DNA from: an uncultured bacterium
GTDB taxonomy: Bacteria; Cyanobacteriota; Vampirovibrionia; Gastranaerophilales; Gastranaerophilaceae
Length of the DNA stretch: 51,841 bases
Direction of reading: 5' to 3'
Assembly (NCBI GenBank): GCA_902775025.1
Contig: CACYKP010000003.1
Location: forward strand, 1 to 51,841
Positions 18,295 to 26,315 of this stretch are shown in pieces. Every line of letters starts with the position of its first letter. Positions within the stretch are counted from its first letter, which is position 1. The notes below the pieces were generated by a model that saw only the letters and a program-made list of their open reading frames with translations, did not search any database and had not been told where the DNA came from. A program made the position numbers and the translations under genes.

Positions 18295-18647
18295 TGGGGT
18301 TTATTGATGACATTTGAATTGTAATTAATCAGCCTATGTTAGCCGACACGTTGGGGTTATAGCGATTTTATACGAATTGACTGTAATGTAACGAAACTGC
18401 TCTTTTTGTCCGCTTTTTGTCACGAAAAAATCCCGTATAAATCCAAGCAAATCAATATAACTCAAACACACTCTATATAATAGCAATGACAAGTTCAGGA
18501 CAAAAAGTCCCATTTAAAATGCCAATTTTTGAAGGCGGAAGCAAGCCGGAAGTGTTTATCCAATTTAAATAGTTGTGAAAATTGCTGCCAAAATACATTA
18601 CGTAATAACTAAAAATAGCTATAAAATATATCGTTTTCAGTCAAGAA
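18295..18647. repeat. conserved transposon end, copy A
   Basis: About 350 bases align with 41936-42289. Both begin TGGGGTTTATT, share the exact 20-mer ACATTTGAATTGTAATTAAT (18310-18329 here), and contain TTTTTGTCC ... GTCAC and ATCC..GTATAAATCC. They also share a CTATATAATAGC-like block, GGACAAAAA followed by GTCC, a direct pair CGGAAG.AAGCCGGAAGT, and finish GTTTCAGTCAAGAA. TTTTTGTCC and GGACAAAAA are inverted copies about 80 bases apart. No protein frame is shared, so it is most likely the transposase-binding end of the element. The cargo gene stop lies 5 bases inside it. Confidence 0.7.
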
Positions 18648-18651
18648 TTTA

Positions 18652-19485
18652 TTAAAAAATTGTGATTTGTTTCTCAAACGAGTCTTCTATTTTTGCGATA
18701 AAAGAACTTACATCATTTTTTAAACTCAGAACTTCTTCTTTTGATACTTCAAATTCTATATCATCCTTTGTTGTACCATTTCTATGAACAATATCATGGC
18801 GTTTTTCAATTGCTTCCAGTAGTTCTTTGTTTAAACAGAATTTTATATTAAAAGCATTTCTATACAATCCATCTACTTTTTTCAAATTATGCCACATTTT
18901 ACCTGACAAATATTCTTTGATTTTATTATTTATAAAATCAAAATCTTCGTTTATACTTTTTAAACTATACTTTTGTTCATTTATTTCCTTATTTTTCATA
19001 AGAAAGTTATTAATATATATATTTGAATTAAATAGTTTTATGATAAAAGTGTCTTTTAAATATGTTTCCATAGCCGTAACAATTGCTACAAAAAGCATTT
19101 TAAAAAAAGAATTTTTTAATTCATTCTCAACATTCAAGTCAGCTAATTTATTAATTTGTTCTATGTAATTAATGAAATTTTGATAAGGTTCTTTTACTGT
19201 ATATTCATAATCTTCATACCAATCATTTGTCGGTTTTGCCGACCATTCTGTGCATTCATAGTTTAATTCATCAATTAATTCATCAATGACACCTTCAGGG
19301 AAAACACTACTATATTCATTTTTTAAAATGTCTTCTGTGTCATAAGGACCACCATAAATATATTGATATCCACCTTCACGTCCATCATAAGGACATTCTT
19401 CTGCAGGATTTTCATATTTCGAAAAAAACCAATCCCTCATTATTTCTTTTTGCTTATTTCTAATTTCAAAATCTTCATTATACAT
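18652..19485 (-). CDS. HEPN-domain protein, probable RNase effector (cargo of transposon 1)
   Basis: A 277-residue protein. The N-terminal part contains YIYGGPYDTEDILKNEY and PEGVIDELIDEL, wording I associate with HEPN-linked defence proteins. The C-terminal half is helical and ends in a HEPN-type RX4H motif in KRHDIVHRNG (about residues 229-234), the catalytic Arg/His pair of many HEPN RNases. It follows the AbiEii toxin gene by 15 bases on the same strand, so the three cargo genes form one operon. Its stop is next to the conserved transposon end. An anti-phage or toxin role is inferred from the motif and the context. Confidence 0.65.
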   Translation of the reverse strand: MYNEDFEIRNKQKEIMRDWFFSKYENPAEECPYDGREGGYQYIYGGPYDTEDILKNEYSSVFPEGVIDELIDELNYECTEWSAKPTNDWYEDYEYTVKEPYQNFINYIEQINKLADLNVENELKNSFFKMLFVAIVTAMETYLKDTFIIKLFNSNIYINNFLMKNKEINEQKYSLKSINEDFDFINNKIKEYLSGKMWHNLKKVDGLYRNAFNIKFCLNKELLEAIEKRHDIVHRNGTTKDDIEFEVSKEEVLSLKNDVSSFIAKIEDSFEKQITIF

Positions 19486-19500
19486 ATTTTTAACCCAACT

Positions 19501-20436
19501 TTATATTTTAAAATTTTTTATAAATAAAATTGTTTTTTCTAATATATACAAGGCTTTTTCAAAAGTTATTATTTCATCTTTTGTTCCATAACACATTGAT
19601 GCAACGAAGTCGGAATATTCTTTTTTATAAACTTTATCTTCTGTCAATTTATTAAGAGTAATTTTTATAAATTCCGGCAAGGTGTAATTATTATCAAAGC
19701 CGCCACGACCTTTATCAGCATCAAAAGATTTCTGCAAAAGTTCAACAAAATCTTTTGTATAAAGCATATCTTCTAATGCTGCTATATCATGCAAATGACG
19801 AACAATAGTAGGATCATTTTGTTTTGAATGCAGCGGTTTTGTTCTATCCTTAATATAAACCCGCCACATTAAAGCACTAAATTTGTTTGCAATAACTTCA
19901 ATAGGCTGAATACAATTAACCTTAGTCGGTTCTTCATTAATAAATTTGCCGATAAAAGAATTTATTTCACATTTTGTACTTGGTAAAATTAAATTTTCAA
20001 AAGTAAATTCTGCTTTTATATTCGGTCTTAAATTAGAACCCTCATACAGTTTTTCATACTCAATTTCAAAGCTGAAAAAGTTATTTTCATTCCCCTTTTT
20101 AACTGATTTCGGAATAATTTGATAATCTTCTTTATTATCAAGTTTTTCCAAAATGAAATTACAAAAAGCTTTCTTTTCTGCTCTTGTAAAAGGGTTTTCG
20201 GTGTGAACTCTAAAATCAATATCTTCGGAAAATCTTTGGATTTTATTATAAGCCTTTGATAAACAAGTTCCGCCGGAGAAAACTATTTTTAAATCGGGAT
20301 AATTTATTTTGCTGATTTCAGATAAAACTTTAACGACATAATAATCTTTTTCAACAAACTGCGGAGCTATACCATATTCTGAAGAATAGTCATTAACTAT
20401 ATTTGTAATATTTTTCTTTGTTTCTGACGGTTTCAT
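19501..20436 (-). CDS. AbiEii/AbiGii-type nucleotidyltransferase toxin
   Basis: A 311-residue nucleotidyltransferase of the AbiEii toxin family; characterised relatives inactivate tRNA or transfer nucleotides, causing growth arrest and abortive infection. FSGGTCLSKAYNKIQRFSED followed by IDF carries the GG..LSK loop and the first metal-binding Asp pair, and IKAEFTFEN supplies a likely third acidic residue. VNCIQPIEVIANKFSALMWR and VRHLHDIAALE match the helical part of the family. Its start lies 44 bases inside the antitoxin gene, a typical coupling for this type IV toxin-antitoxin pair. Confidence 0.88.
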   Translation of the reverse strand: MKPSETKKNITNIVNDYSSEYGIAPQFVEKDYYVVKVLSEISKINYPDLKIVFSGGTCLSKAYNKIQRFSEDIDFRVHTENPFTRAEKKAFCNFILEKLDNKEDYQIIPKSVKKGNENNFFSFEIEYEKLYEGSNLRPNIKAEFTFENLILPSTKCEINSFIGKFINEEPTKVNCIQPIEVIANKFSALMWRVYIKDRTKPLHSKQNDPTIVRHLHDIAALEDMLYTKDFVELLQKSFDADKGRGGFDNNYTLPEFIKITLNKLTEDKVYKKEYSDFVASMCYGTKDEIITFEKALYILEKTILFIKNFKI

Positions 20437-20833
20437 AAGTGATATAAACTCCGTTAAATCCGATTTTCCTTAAAATAGTTCCTTTTATTGCGATAACTTT
20501 CCCGTTTGGAATCTGTGTTGTCTTGCCTTCATTATACCACAGTTCATAACGGCTTGGCAGAACCTTAATATGAAGTTTTTCTGCAACGGCTTTGCCTATT
20601 TCAGTCAAATCAATCTGCGGAATAATTTTACCCGTTAACTTTGATTCTTTTGCTTTAACATATACACCTTGCCCGACTTTCATAATCAAGTTTTTAGATA
20701 TTAATTTTCTGAGTGCACGCATGACCTGATCTCTATCAGACAAATCTAAAAAATCCGGTAGCATAAATACGAAGTCCTTTGACTTCTTTATACGATATTG
20801 AATTCTTTTTTCTAAGATATCTGAAATTGGCAT
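20393..20833 (-). CDS. AbiEi-like / DUF6088 antitoxin and transcriptional regulator
   Basis: A 146-residue protein with an N-terminal winged helix (VFMLPDFLDLSDRDQVMRAL then RKLISKNLIMKVGQGVYVK), the usual architecture of AbiEi/DUF6088 antitoxins. The C-terminal half (LPSRYELWYNEGKTTQIPNG) is the conserved antitoxin domain. Such proteins repress their own operon and neutralise the AbiEii toxin. It is the first gene of the cargo operon. The 142-base gap to the preceding recombinase-like gene (20834-20975) is AT-rich, contains TATACGA repeats that could be its operator, and holds no gene. Confidence 0.82.
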   Translation of the reverse strand: MPISDILEKRIQYRIKKSKDFVFMLPDFLDLSDRDQVMRALRKLISKNLIMKVGQGVYVKAKESKLTGKIIPQIDLTEIGKAVAEKLHIKVLPSRYELWYNEGKTTQIPNGKVIAIKGTILRKIGFNGVYITYETVRNKEKYYKYS

Positions 20834-20975
20834 AGTTTTCTCGCTTTTTATTTATAAAATACGACATTATATATTTATATTATACGATATATTAAATAAT
20901 TTTTAAAGTGTCAGGAGTAAATATATTTAAAGAAAATTAACAATATAATAAAATATACGAAGTATAATTTTATTA

Positions 20976-21761
20976 TTAAACGAAATTACTAAATCTTAAA
21001 TCATCAAAAATATAATTAGTTAAATCAAGTTCTCGTTTTATTTTATAAAAATCTTTTCTTATTTTTCTCTTTAAGGATTTCTTTTCTTGTTCACTACCTG
21101 TTAAAATTGTGTTCAAAGGCTGTTTTAATGTAATCAAATTTTGAATAATCAGGGTAAGGTATGGATATTTTTTATTTGTAATTTTAAAAAGCTGTGTTAA
21201 TTGCTCCGGTGTCAGAATTTGTATTTGTCTTTTAGGAATATTTGCTATTCTTTTTACTTCAAAAATACAGGTTTTATCTATATAACCCTCATTTTGAAAA
21301 TGTTTTATTATCTGATTTAAAAGAGTCAGAATGTTTTTTATTCTGCGTTCAGATATTTGTTTGTGCTGCATACACTTTCTGAAGCTCTCAACATCAGAAA
21401 CAGTAATATCCTTAAGTACAAAACCTTTAAAATACGGAATAATATGAGCATTTATAAATGTTTTGTAGGCTTTAACTGTATTTTGTTTTATATTTCGGCT
21501 TTGACTTACATTTAAAAATGAAATACAGGCATCCGTTACTGTAATATCTGAATTTTTACAAGGAATATTTTTATCAATAATCTTGAATGTATCTTTAGCT
21601 TTTGCTGTTTCAATGTATTCAAACTTATTCCCACAAGGCTTTATATTTTCCGACTTTTGTAAAAAAGTTCCGGCGGTATTAGTATCAATCGCGCAAAACA
21701 TAACTATATCTTCAAGAGTAAATGTTTTTAACCTTTTTGCGACTTTCAAAATTTTATCCAC
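20976..21761 (-). CDS. third transposition-module protein: tyrosine-recombinase-like, catalytic domain reduced
   Basis: A 261-residue protein. Residues 1-50 look like a small winged helix. About 85-160 form the SAM-like core-binding domain of phage integrases (TVKAYKTFINAHIIPYFKGF ... RIKNILTLLNQIIKHFQNEG), followed by the linker ILTPEQLTQLFK that normally opens the catalytic domain. The catalytic domain is nearly gone. No TGLR-type box I Arg, no HxxR box and no terminal Tyr motif are present; only DDLRFSN near the end recalls the H-x-L-R-H segment. The second copy (46265-47056) has the same short form, so this is a stable design rather than a random truncation. It overlaps the ATPase gene by 8 bases. 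Confidence 0.75.
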   Translation of the reverse strand: MDKILKVAKRLKTFTLEDIVMFCAIDTNTAGTFLQKSENIKPCGNKFEYIETAKAKDTFKIIDKNIPCKNSDITVTDACISFLNVSQSRNIKQNTVKAYKTFINAHIIPYFKGFVLKDITVSDVESFRKCMQHKQISERRIKNILTLLNQIIKHFQNEGYIDKTCIFEVKRIANIPKRQIQILTPEQLTQLFKITNKKYPYLTLIIQNLITLKQPLNTILTGSEQEKKSLKRKIRKDFYKIKRELDLTNYIFDDLRFSNFV

Positions 21762-22440
21762 CTAATACCTCCTGTGCTATATTTTCATCAATCTGCGTTA
21801 ATCCGTTTGCTTGCGCCACTTTTTCAAAAGCATCAATTGTATTTACAATTTGCCTGAAACTTTTGGCTTTGTTATAGATTAAACACACCGCGTCTTTTGT
21901 AATTTCAATTTCCGAGATTTCTTCTGTAATCTGCCTGATATCAGCATATTCAAATTCGCTAAATTTGTATATTTCTGAAATTCTGTCAAATAAATGTGTA
22001 TGTTTTTTGAATTTGTGTTTTGCAAGCTGCATCCCAACCAGAATTATCGGAACACCTGTTTCATCGTGTAAATCTCTTAAAGTTTCTATTGTTCTAAAAT
22101 CAGCAAGCAAATAATCAATCTCATCGACTATTATCATTTGTGGATTTGATCTAAGGGTATTAACGCATTGCCTAAAAATATCTGCCGTATAAAATCTTGG
22201 AATTTCATCAAGTTCTTTTGCTATTTCTTCCAGCAACCATTTTGGACTCATAGAGTTTGTTGCTCTGACATAAATTGCATCATGCTGTATTGAAAGATAC
22301 AATGCCGTTTTTGTTTTACCAAGTCCTGCATTACCATAAACCAAACCGATTTTTGTGATATTTTCCGGTTTATTTTTCAGGTTATGAATAAGGTTAATAA
22401 ACCCTTTAACATTTTTAGTCTTTACAAAAACTGGTTTCAT
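21754..22440 (-). CDS. MuB/IstB-like AAA+ ATPase, transposition target activator
   Basis: A 228-residue ATPase that should bind target DNA and stimulate the transposase, as MuB, TnsC and IstB do. Walker A is GNAGLGKT at 36-43, Walker B is MIIVDEIDYLL, and a sensor-type segment is IILVGMQLAKHK. I start it at ATG 22440 (MKPVFVKTKN; AAAGGAG ten bases upstream), because the longer frame to 22509 only overlaps the transposase gene further. The remaining overlap with the transposase 3' end is 26 bases and with the next gene 8 bases, so the three genes are translationally coupled. Confidence 0.9.
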   Translation of the reverse strand: MKPVFVKTKNVKGFINLIHNLKNKPENITKIGLVYGNAGLGKTKTALYLSIQHDAIYVRATNSMSPKWLLEEIAKELDEIPRFYTADIFRQCVNTLRSNPQMIIVDEIDYLLADFRTIETLRDLHDETGVPIILVGMQLAKHKFKKHTHLFDRISEIYKFSEFEYADIRQITEEISEIEITKDAVCLIYNKAKSFRQIVNTIDAFEKVAQANGLTQIDENIAQEVLGG

Positions 22441-24400
22441 ATTCTTTAAACTCCTTTGATTCTTTATATGCTGTAAGCCAAATTCTATCATCATTACAGG
22501 TACAGCCATACTCCATCAGGTACTCATATCTTTCTCTGCTTGTTTTGAATAATGGTTTTACCGCAGGATTATATTTTTCAGGCTTTGCTTTTTTAATCTC
22601 AATTTTAGTAATTATAGGCGTGGGTAAAAGTGTCTCTTCGTTTTTATCCATTTCACATTCCAAAATTTCCAAATCTTCAATATTTAAAAACTCTTTGCAA
22701 GCCTTTATTGTCTTATTTTTAAGTTGTTTTTGTTTTTGAATTTTTTGCTTGTAATCCTCAATATCCTTAATTTCACCTGTATAATGAGCAAGCGGATGAG
22801 TCAGGGTAATCCTGTCTGCTCTGCATAAAAATTTACCGGTGATTGTGTAGACATTAATATAACTCAAATCAAACAGACTGTATTTTATGATTACTTTCTG
22901 CCTCAAACCATAAAGTGCATCATTGTAATAATCAGATTTTAAAAACCTTATTCCCTGACTTGTAATTGTTTTAATCTCCTGTGCCAGCATTAAATCATCC
23001 AGTTCTCTTGGGTTTATTTCCTGTCTTTCAATGCTATTAAGCATTTCCTGAATCGTTTTTGATTTATCATTCGGACACGTCAGAGAGTTTTTATACTCAA
23101 GCCAACTGTTTATCATCTGAATTGTCTGCTGAATTGTGGGGGTAAATTCGTGGTGTATTTCACTATGGAATTTTTCATTTCGGTTGAGTCTAGCGGGTTT
23201 ACTTTCTATACTTGTTCCGATATAACTTGGAAGCAGCTTTTCAAAACTTTCCTGCATTTCCAAGAAAAACCGCTCTATTACTTTAGCTCTTGCGTTATAC
23301 GGATTTGCAAAAACTGTTGTTATACCAAGTTTTTCATAAATTCCTTTTAAGCCTATCTCGTCGAAATTAGTACTTCCGACAAAATATTTACCCCTGAAGG
23401 CTCTACCGTTATCAAGATATACAAACTTTGGAATTTTACCCAGATTTAAAATGGCATTCCTTAATGCGGATGCGATATTCTGCGTGTTTTCTTCTATCAT
23501 TATTTCATATCCGACTAAAGCTGTTGATTTCCAATCTAAAAACCCGATTAATGTTGCTCGGCAGGGTTTGCCTGTAAACGGATTTATTACCTGAAAATTT
23601 AATCTTTTCCCGTCAGCAACCAAAACTTCTCCAACATTAATTTTTGAAATATCCCTTTTAATATGCGGAATAACTTCTTCTTTCAATGCTTTTTCGCCGT
23701 CACGCAACAAAGTCCATTTATCAAAATAATTTGCTTTGTACCAGTTGGCAAATTTTCTGAAAGTTGGAGGAGCAGGAATATACTCTACACCATGAGTTTT
23801 TAAAACATATTGCGTTAAAGATATAGCTTTTCCGATACTGAATTTATTCGGATGCAAAAGCAGTTTTAGAAATATCTGCTTTTCGTGTTCTGTTAGACAA
23901 GTTCTGGAATAATCTTCATAGTGGTAATTTGGAATTAAGAGTTCATAATTATTGCTGTTTCCTAAAGTCCGTTTCCACCTTTGAAGTGTGCCGATAGAAA
24001 CATTTCCAAGTTTTGCATAAATCTCAGGATACAAAACCTGTGCATTATACGCACTCAAAAAATCATTATCAAATTGTGTTTTATTTTGCTGATTTTTTCG
24101 TTCTTGTTTCCAAAGGTTCAATAAATCCAATCTTGCAAGGGCAATAATTTTTGCTTTATCGGGTTTATGAAAATTTGTTGGTGTCGGAAGCTGTTTAATC
24201 TCATAACTTGGAATAATTTTTGAATAATATTTTTCCTGAAGTTCCGGTTCAATGCTTGATAACAAAATCTCAAAACTCTTTCCGCCTTTGACAGTTATTT
24301 CTCGAGTAATATATTTACTCTTTGAGAGTCTGATTGCTCTGGTACTTACACCTTTGAGTTCTGCTAATTCTTTAATTGTAATGTATTTTTCATTATCCAT
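22415..24400 (-). CDS. MuA-like DDE transposase
   Basis: A 661-residue transposase, almost the same length as phage Mu MuA (663). The N-terminus ITIKELAELKGVSTRAIRLS ... EITVKGGKSFEI is a MuA-type helix-turn-helix for end or enhancer binding. The RNase H-fold integrase core has D263 (VLVADGKRL), D330 (VYLDNGRAF) and E376 (KVIERFF), close to the MuA triad. A Mu-type beta-barrel domain follows at about 460-540. It is intact here, unlike the second copy. The gene is divergent from a small repressor, with operator-like dyads between them. Confidence 0.92.
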   Translation of the reverse strand: MDNEKYITIKELAELKGVSTRAIRLSKSKYITREITVKGGKSFEILLSSIEPELQEKYYSKIIPSYEIKQLPTPTNFHKPDKAKIIALARLDLLNLWKQERKNQQNKTQFDNDFLSAYNAQVLYPEIYAKLGNVSIGTLQRWKRTLGNSNNYELLIPNYHYEDYSRTCLTEHEKQIFLKLLLHPNKFSIGKAISLTQYVLKTHGVEYIPAPPTFRKFANWYKANYFDKWTLLRDGEKALKEEVIPHIKRDISKINVGEVLVADGKRLNFQVINPFTGKPCRATLIGFLDWKSTALVGYEIMIEENTQNIASALRNAILNLGKIPKFVYLDNGRAFRGKYFVGSTNFDEIGLKGIYEKLGITTVFANPYNARAKVIERFFLEMQESFEKLLPSYIGTSIESKPARLNRNEKFHSEIHHEFTPTIQQTIQMINSWLEYKNSLTCPNDKSKTIQEMLNSIERQEINPRELDDLMLAQEIKTITSQGIRFLKSDYYNDALYGLRQKVIIKYSLFDLSYINVYTITGKFLCRADRITLTHPLAHYTGEIKDIEDYKQKIQKQKQLKNKTIKACKEFLNIEDLEILECEMDKNEETLLPTPIITKIEIKKAKPEKYNPAVKPLFKTSRERYEYLMEYGCTCNDDRIWLTAYKESKEFKEYETSFCKD

Positions 24401-24422
24401 ACCACCATTAATGACTCTGAAC

Positions 24423-24460
24423 TCGGAAGAATGGAACTGTTTCCGACTAGTTTTGTATCA
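24423..24460. promoter_or_regulatory. operator/early region between transposase and repressor genes (copy 1)
   Basis: GGAACTGTTTCC (24433-24444) lies inside a wider dyad, TCGGAA (24423-24428) with TTCCGA (24441-24446), followed by TTTTGTATCA ending at 24460. The same block is present in copy 2 at 49682-49720. Its place between divergent transposase and repressor genes fits a Mu-like operator/early promoter. Confidence 0.55.
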
Positions 24461-24537
24461 ATCGGACACACTTGCTTTCGGTCAAAAAAGAGTTAGAATG
24501 TGAGTACAAAAATCATTTACCCCAAAGGAGTTACCCC

Positions 24538-24813
24538 ATGAAAAAAGAACTGAGAAAACAAATTGAACTGCTTGAACAAAAAATGTCCAAGAGCCCAAAT
24601 AATATGAAAGATGGTGGAAGCCATTTTTTGTACCATAGAGAAAGAATGATAAGATTCAAAATGCTGCAGAAAAATATGCCACAAAAAATACTTGCCAAAA
24701 GATTAAATTTAACAGAAAGCTATATCTCAAAACTAATTACCGGCGAACGCTATAACAAAGATTTTGAAAGGTATATTATTCATGTTTTGGATATTAATTA
24801 TTGCTGTATTTAA
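24538..24813 (+). CDS. transposon repressor, HTH protein, 91 aa (copy 1)
   Basis: A small protein with a coiled N-terminus (RKQIELLEQKMSKSPNN) and a Cro/C1-type helix-turn-helix, PQKILAKRLNLTESYISKLI. It is nearly identical to the protein at 49823-50098. ATG 24538 is chosen because AAAGGAG stands ten bases before it. It faces away from the transposase gene, in the position held by repressors such as Ner or c in Mu-like elements, and is therefore probably the copy-number control. Its stop ends the similarity between the two transposons, and the convergent repeat-protein gene ends 2 bases further on. Confidence 0.82.
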   Translation: MKKELRKQIELLEQKMSKSPNNMKDGGSHFLYHRERMIRFKMLQKNMPQKILAKRLNLTESYISKLITGERYNKDFERYIIHVLDINYCCI

Positions 24814-24815
24814 TA

Positions 24816-25229
24816 TTATTTATAACTTCCGACTTTTCTTCCGGATTTGTCATATTCAGTTATTCTGCCTGAGGAATCTTTTTTGAAACTTCCGGTCTTT
24901 TGTCCGTATTTGTCATAAGAAGTTGTAACACCGTTTGAATTGGTTTTATAACTGCCTACTTTGGAACCGTATTTATCATATTGAGTAGTTGTGGAGCCGT
25001 TTGTTTTATAACTTCCTGTCTTTGAACCATACTTGTCATAAGAATTATAACCAGATGAAGTTTGTTTTATGGTTCCTGTTTTACTGCCGTATTTATCATA
25101 TTGTGTAATAGTTCTGTTTGAATTTTTATATGCTCCTGTCTTTTGTCCGTATGAATCATAAACATTTGTAGCAAGACAAACATTAACACCTAAAAATAAA
25201 ATAAATAAAGTCAGAAACAGTTTTTTCAT
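24816..25229 (-). CDS. secreted tandem-repeat protein (YDKYGSKTGSYK repeats)
   Basis: A signal peptide (MKKLFLTLFILFLGVNVCLA) precedes about five to six units of roughly 21 residues built on YDKYGSKTGSYK and a variable linker such as TNGSTTTQ. The last unit is YDKSGRKVGSYK, directly before the stop. Such short Tyr/Gly repeats form beta-hairpin ladders, but no function can be assigned. It lies immediately outside the repressor end of transposon 1. The repeat number could vary by slippage or recombination, because the DNA units are also similar. Confidence 0.7.
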   Translation of the reverse strand: MKKLFLTLFILFLGVNVCLATNVYDSYGQKTGAYKNSNRTITQYDKYGSKTGTIKQTSSGYNSYDKYGSKTGSYKTNGSTTTQYDKYGSKVGSYKTNSNGVTTSYDKYGQKTGSFKKDSSGRITEYDKSGRKVGSYK

Positions 25230-25300
25230 AGTTTACCCCTTTGTTATTATAACGAATTTAAGCCTATATAGTTCATATTATAAATTATTATTACGACATT

Positions 25301-25328
25301 TTCGGACATTAAAAACTATATGTCCGAA
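25301..25328. promoter_or_regulatory. inverted repeat TTCGGACAT ... ATGTCCGAA
   Basis: Perfect 9-bp arms (25301-25309 and 25320-25328) lie in the 129-base divergent region between the secreted repeat gene and the 300-aa gene, overlapping a TTGACA (25330-25335). It is a likely operator for the defence-like operon that starts at 25359. Confidence 0.5.
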
Positions 25329-25358
25329 TTTGACATATCTTTATAATATAATAAGGCT

Positions 25359-26261
25359 ATGGATAAAAAACTTGAGCAACTAATAAATAAAGACAACACT
25401 TATTTTATACATTATGCAAGCAACGGCTTTTATAATGGTTCAAGCCCTGCTCCAAAAGTTTCTTGCATTGTTCTTTATAATTTAAAAAATGATAAGTGCA
25501 TAAATTTCAGTATTTCAGAACATTTAGACAATGATTTAAGAGATATAGAATTAGCTGAATCTGAATTACTGACTGATTTTAATTCATTTGTAAATCAAAA
25601 TTCTGAAATATCTTTTATTCATTGGAATATGACGGCAAAAGGTTTTGGTTTTAATGCAATTAAGGCAAGAGCAGAAGAATTATGTGTAGAATTCCCAATA
25701 ATAAAAGAAGAAAATTTATTTGATTTATCTTCTTATGTTGCTTATGTTGCCGAAAAGAAATTATCAATAAAACAAATATTATGGTTTAATTCCTTGTTAA
25801 TTGGTGATGATTATTTAGACGGAAAAACCGAAGCTGAATATTTTGACAAACGAAAATTCAAAGAAATATTATATTCTGTTGATTTAAAAGTTCGTGGCTT
25901 TGCAGATGTTGTAAAACTAATTCAGGAAGATAAACTTAAAATAGAAGCGCCGTATCAAATAAATGACGGTCTAACAAAAGAAGAAAGACGGCAACAGGCT
26001 CTTAAAATTGCAGCCGCAAGAGAAGAAATGCTTAGGGATATGGTAAATCATAATAAAAGAATATTAAATAAAAAAGAAAAGGCATTTGATGATTACTTAA
26101 AAAATGCAGATAAAGAAGTTAAGGCAGGTATTGACCGATATTTTGACAAAAACGGGATTGAATATGAAGAAGAATATTATCATGATGAGGGTATTTGCTT
26201 TTTTAGTTTTGCACATCCGATAATATCACTATTTGCAAATTGGTTTGCGAATAGAAAATAG
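25359..26261 (+). CDS. conserved hypothetical protein, 300 aa, heads the defence-like operon
   Basis: I recognise only a family resemblance to uncharacterised bacterial proteins with an SFIHWNM segment. Here FIHWNMTAKGFGFNAIKARA (about 87-106) is followed by an NLFDLSSYVA segment and a LDGKTEAEYF motif. The arrangement of a beta-rich N-terminus with these helices could be a decayed DEDD-exonuclease/RNase H-like fold, but I cannot show the catalytic residues. A Lys/Glu-rich helical region (about 205-255) and a short hydrophobic end (FFSFAHPIISLFANWF) finish it. The PLD-helicase follows 54 bases later on the same strand. Confidence 0.6.
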   Translation: MDKKLEQLINKDNTYFIHYASNGFYNGSSPAPKVSCIVLYNLKNDKCINFSISEHLDNDLRDIELAESELLTDFNSFVNQNSEISFIHWNMTAKGFGFNAIKARAEELCVEFPIIKEENLFDLSSYVAYVAEKKLSIKQILWFNSLLIGDDYLDGKTEAEYFDKRKFKEILYSVDLKVRGFADVVKLIQEDKLKIEAPYQINDGLTKEERRQQALKIAAAREEMLRDMVNHNKRILNKKEKAFDDYLKNADKEVKAGIDRYFDKNGIEYEEEYYHDEGICFFSFAHPIISLFANWFANRK

Positions 26262-26315
26262 GATGAGTTTATATACAGAATAATCTATTAGGTATTTTCA
26301 TGCTAAGATAGGACT

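Larger units (their letters stand above)
18295..24813 (-). mobile_element. Mu-like transposon copy 1 carrying HEPN and AbiE-type cargo
   Basis: This block has the same order and strongly similar sequence as 41936-50098. Reading on the minus strand: a repressor (divergent, 24538-24813), a MuA-like transposase, a MuB-like ATPase, a tyrosine-recombinase-like protein, cargo, then a conserved ~350-bp end. The three transposition genes overlap and are intact. Cargo is an AbiEi/AbiEii pair and a HEPN protein. Boundaries are set by where similarity to copy 2 stops (18295 and the repressor stop at 24813). I could not find a convincing terminal inverted repeat or target duplication, so the exact ends are uncertain. 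Confidence 0.8.

Noticed and set aside
18130-18324. A 64-codon plus-strand open frame.
   Set aside because: It has no ribosome site, runs across the direct repeats into the transposon end, and is not conserved in copy B.
22440-22509. Longer start for the MuB-like ATPase (MAVPVMMIEF).
   Set aside because: It only deepens the overlap with the transposase; the residues are not conserved between copies, and a ribosome site supports MKPVFVKTKN.
24513-24540. TTTACCCCA near the repressor start as a partner of TGGGGTTTA at the conserved end (TG...CA termini).
   Set aside because: The CCCCA in copy 2 aligns with a different position, and the conserved repressor would then lie outside the element.
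24809-24850. CCGGAAGAAAAGTCGGAAGT (minus strand) resembles CGGAAGTAAGCCGGAAGT of the conserved end in inverted orientation, as a terminal repeat would.
   Set aside because: It is part of the coding repeat units of the secreted protein (SGRKVGSYK) and has no counterpart after the repressor of copy 2.
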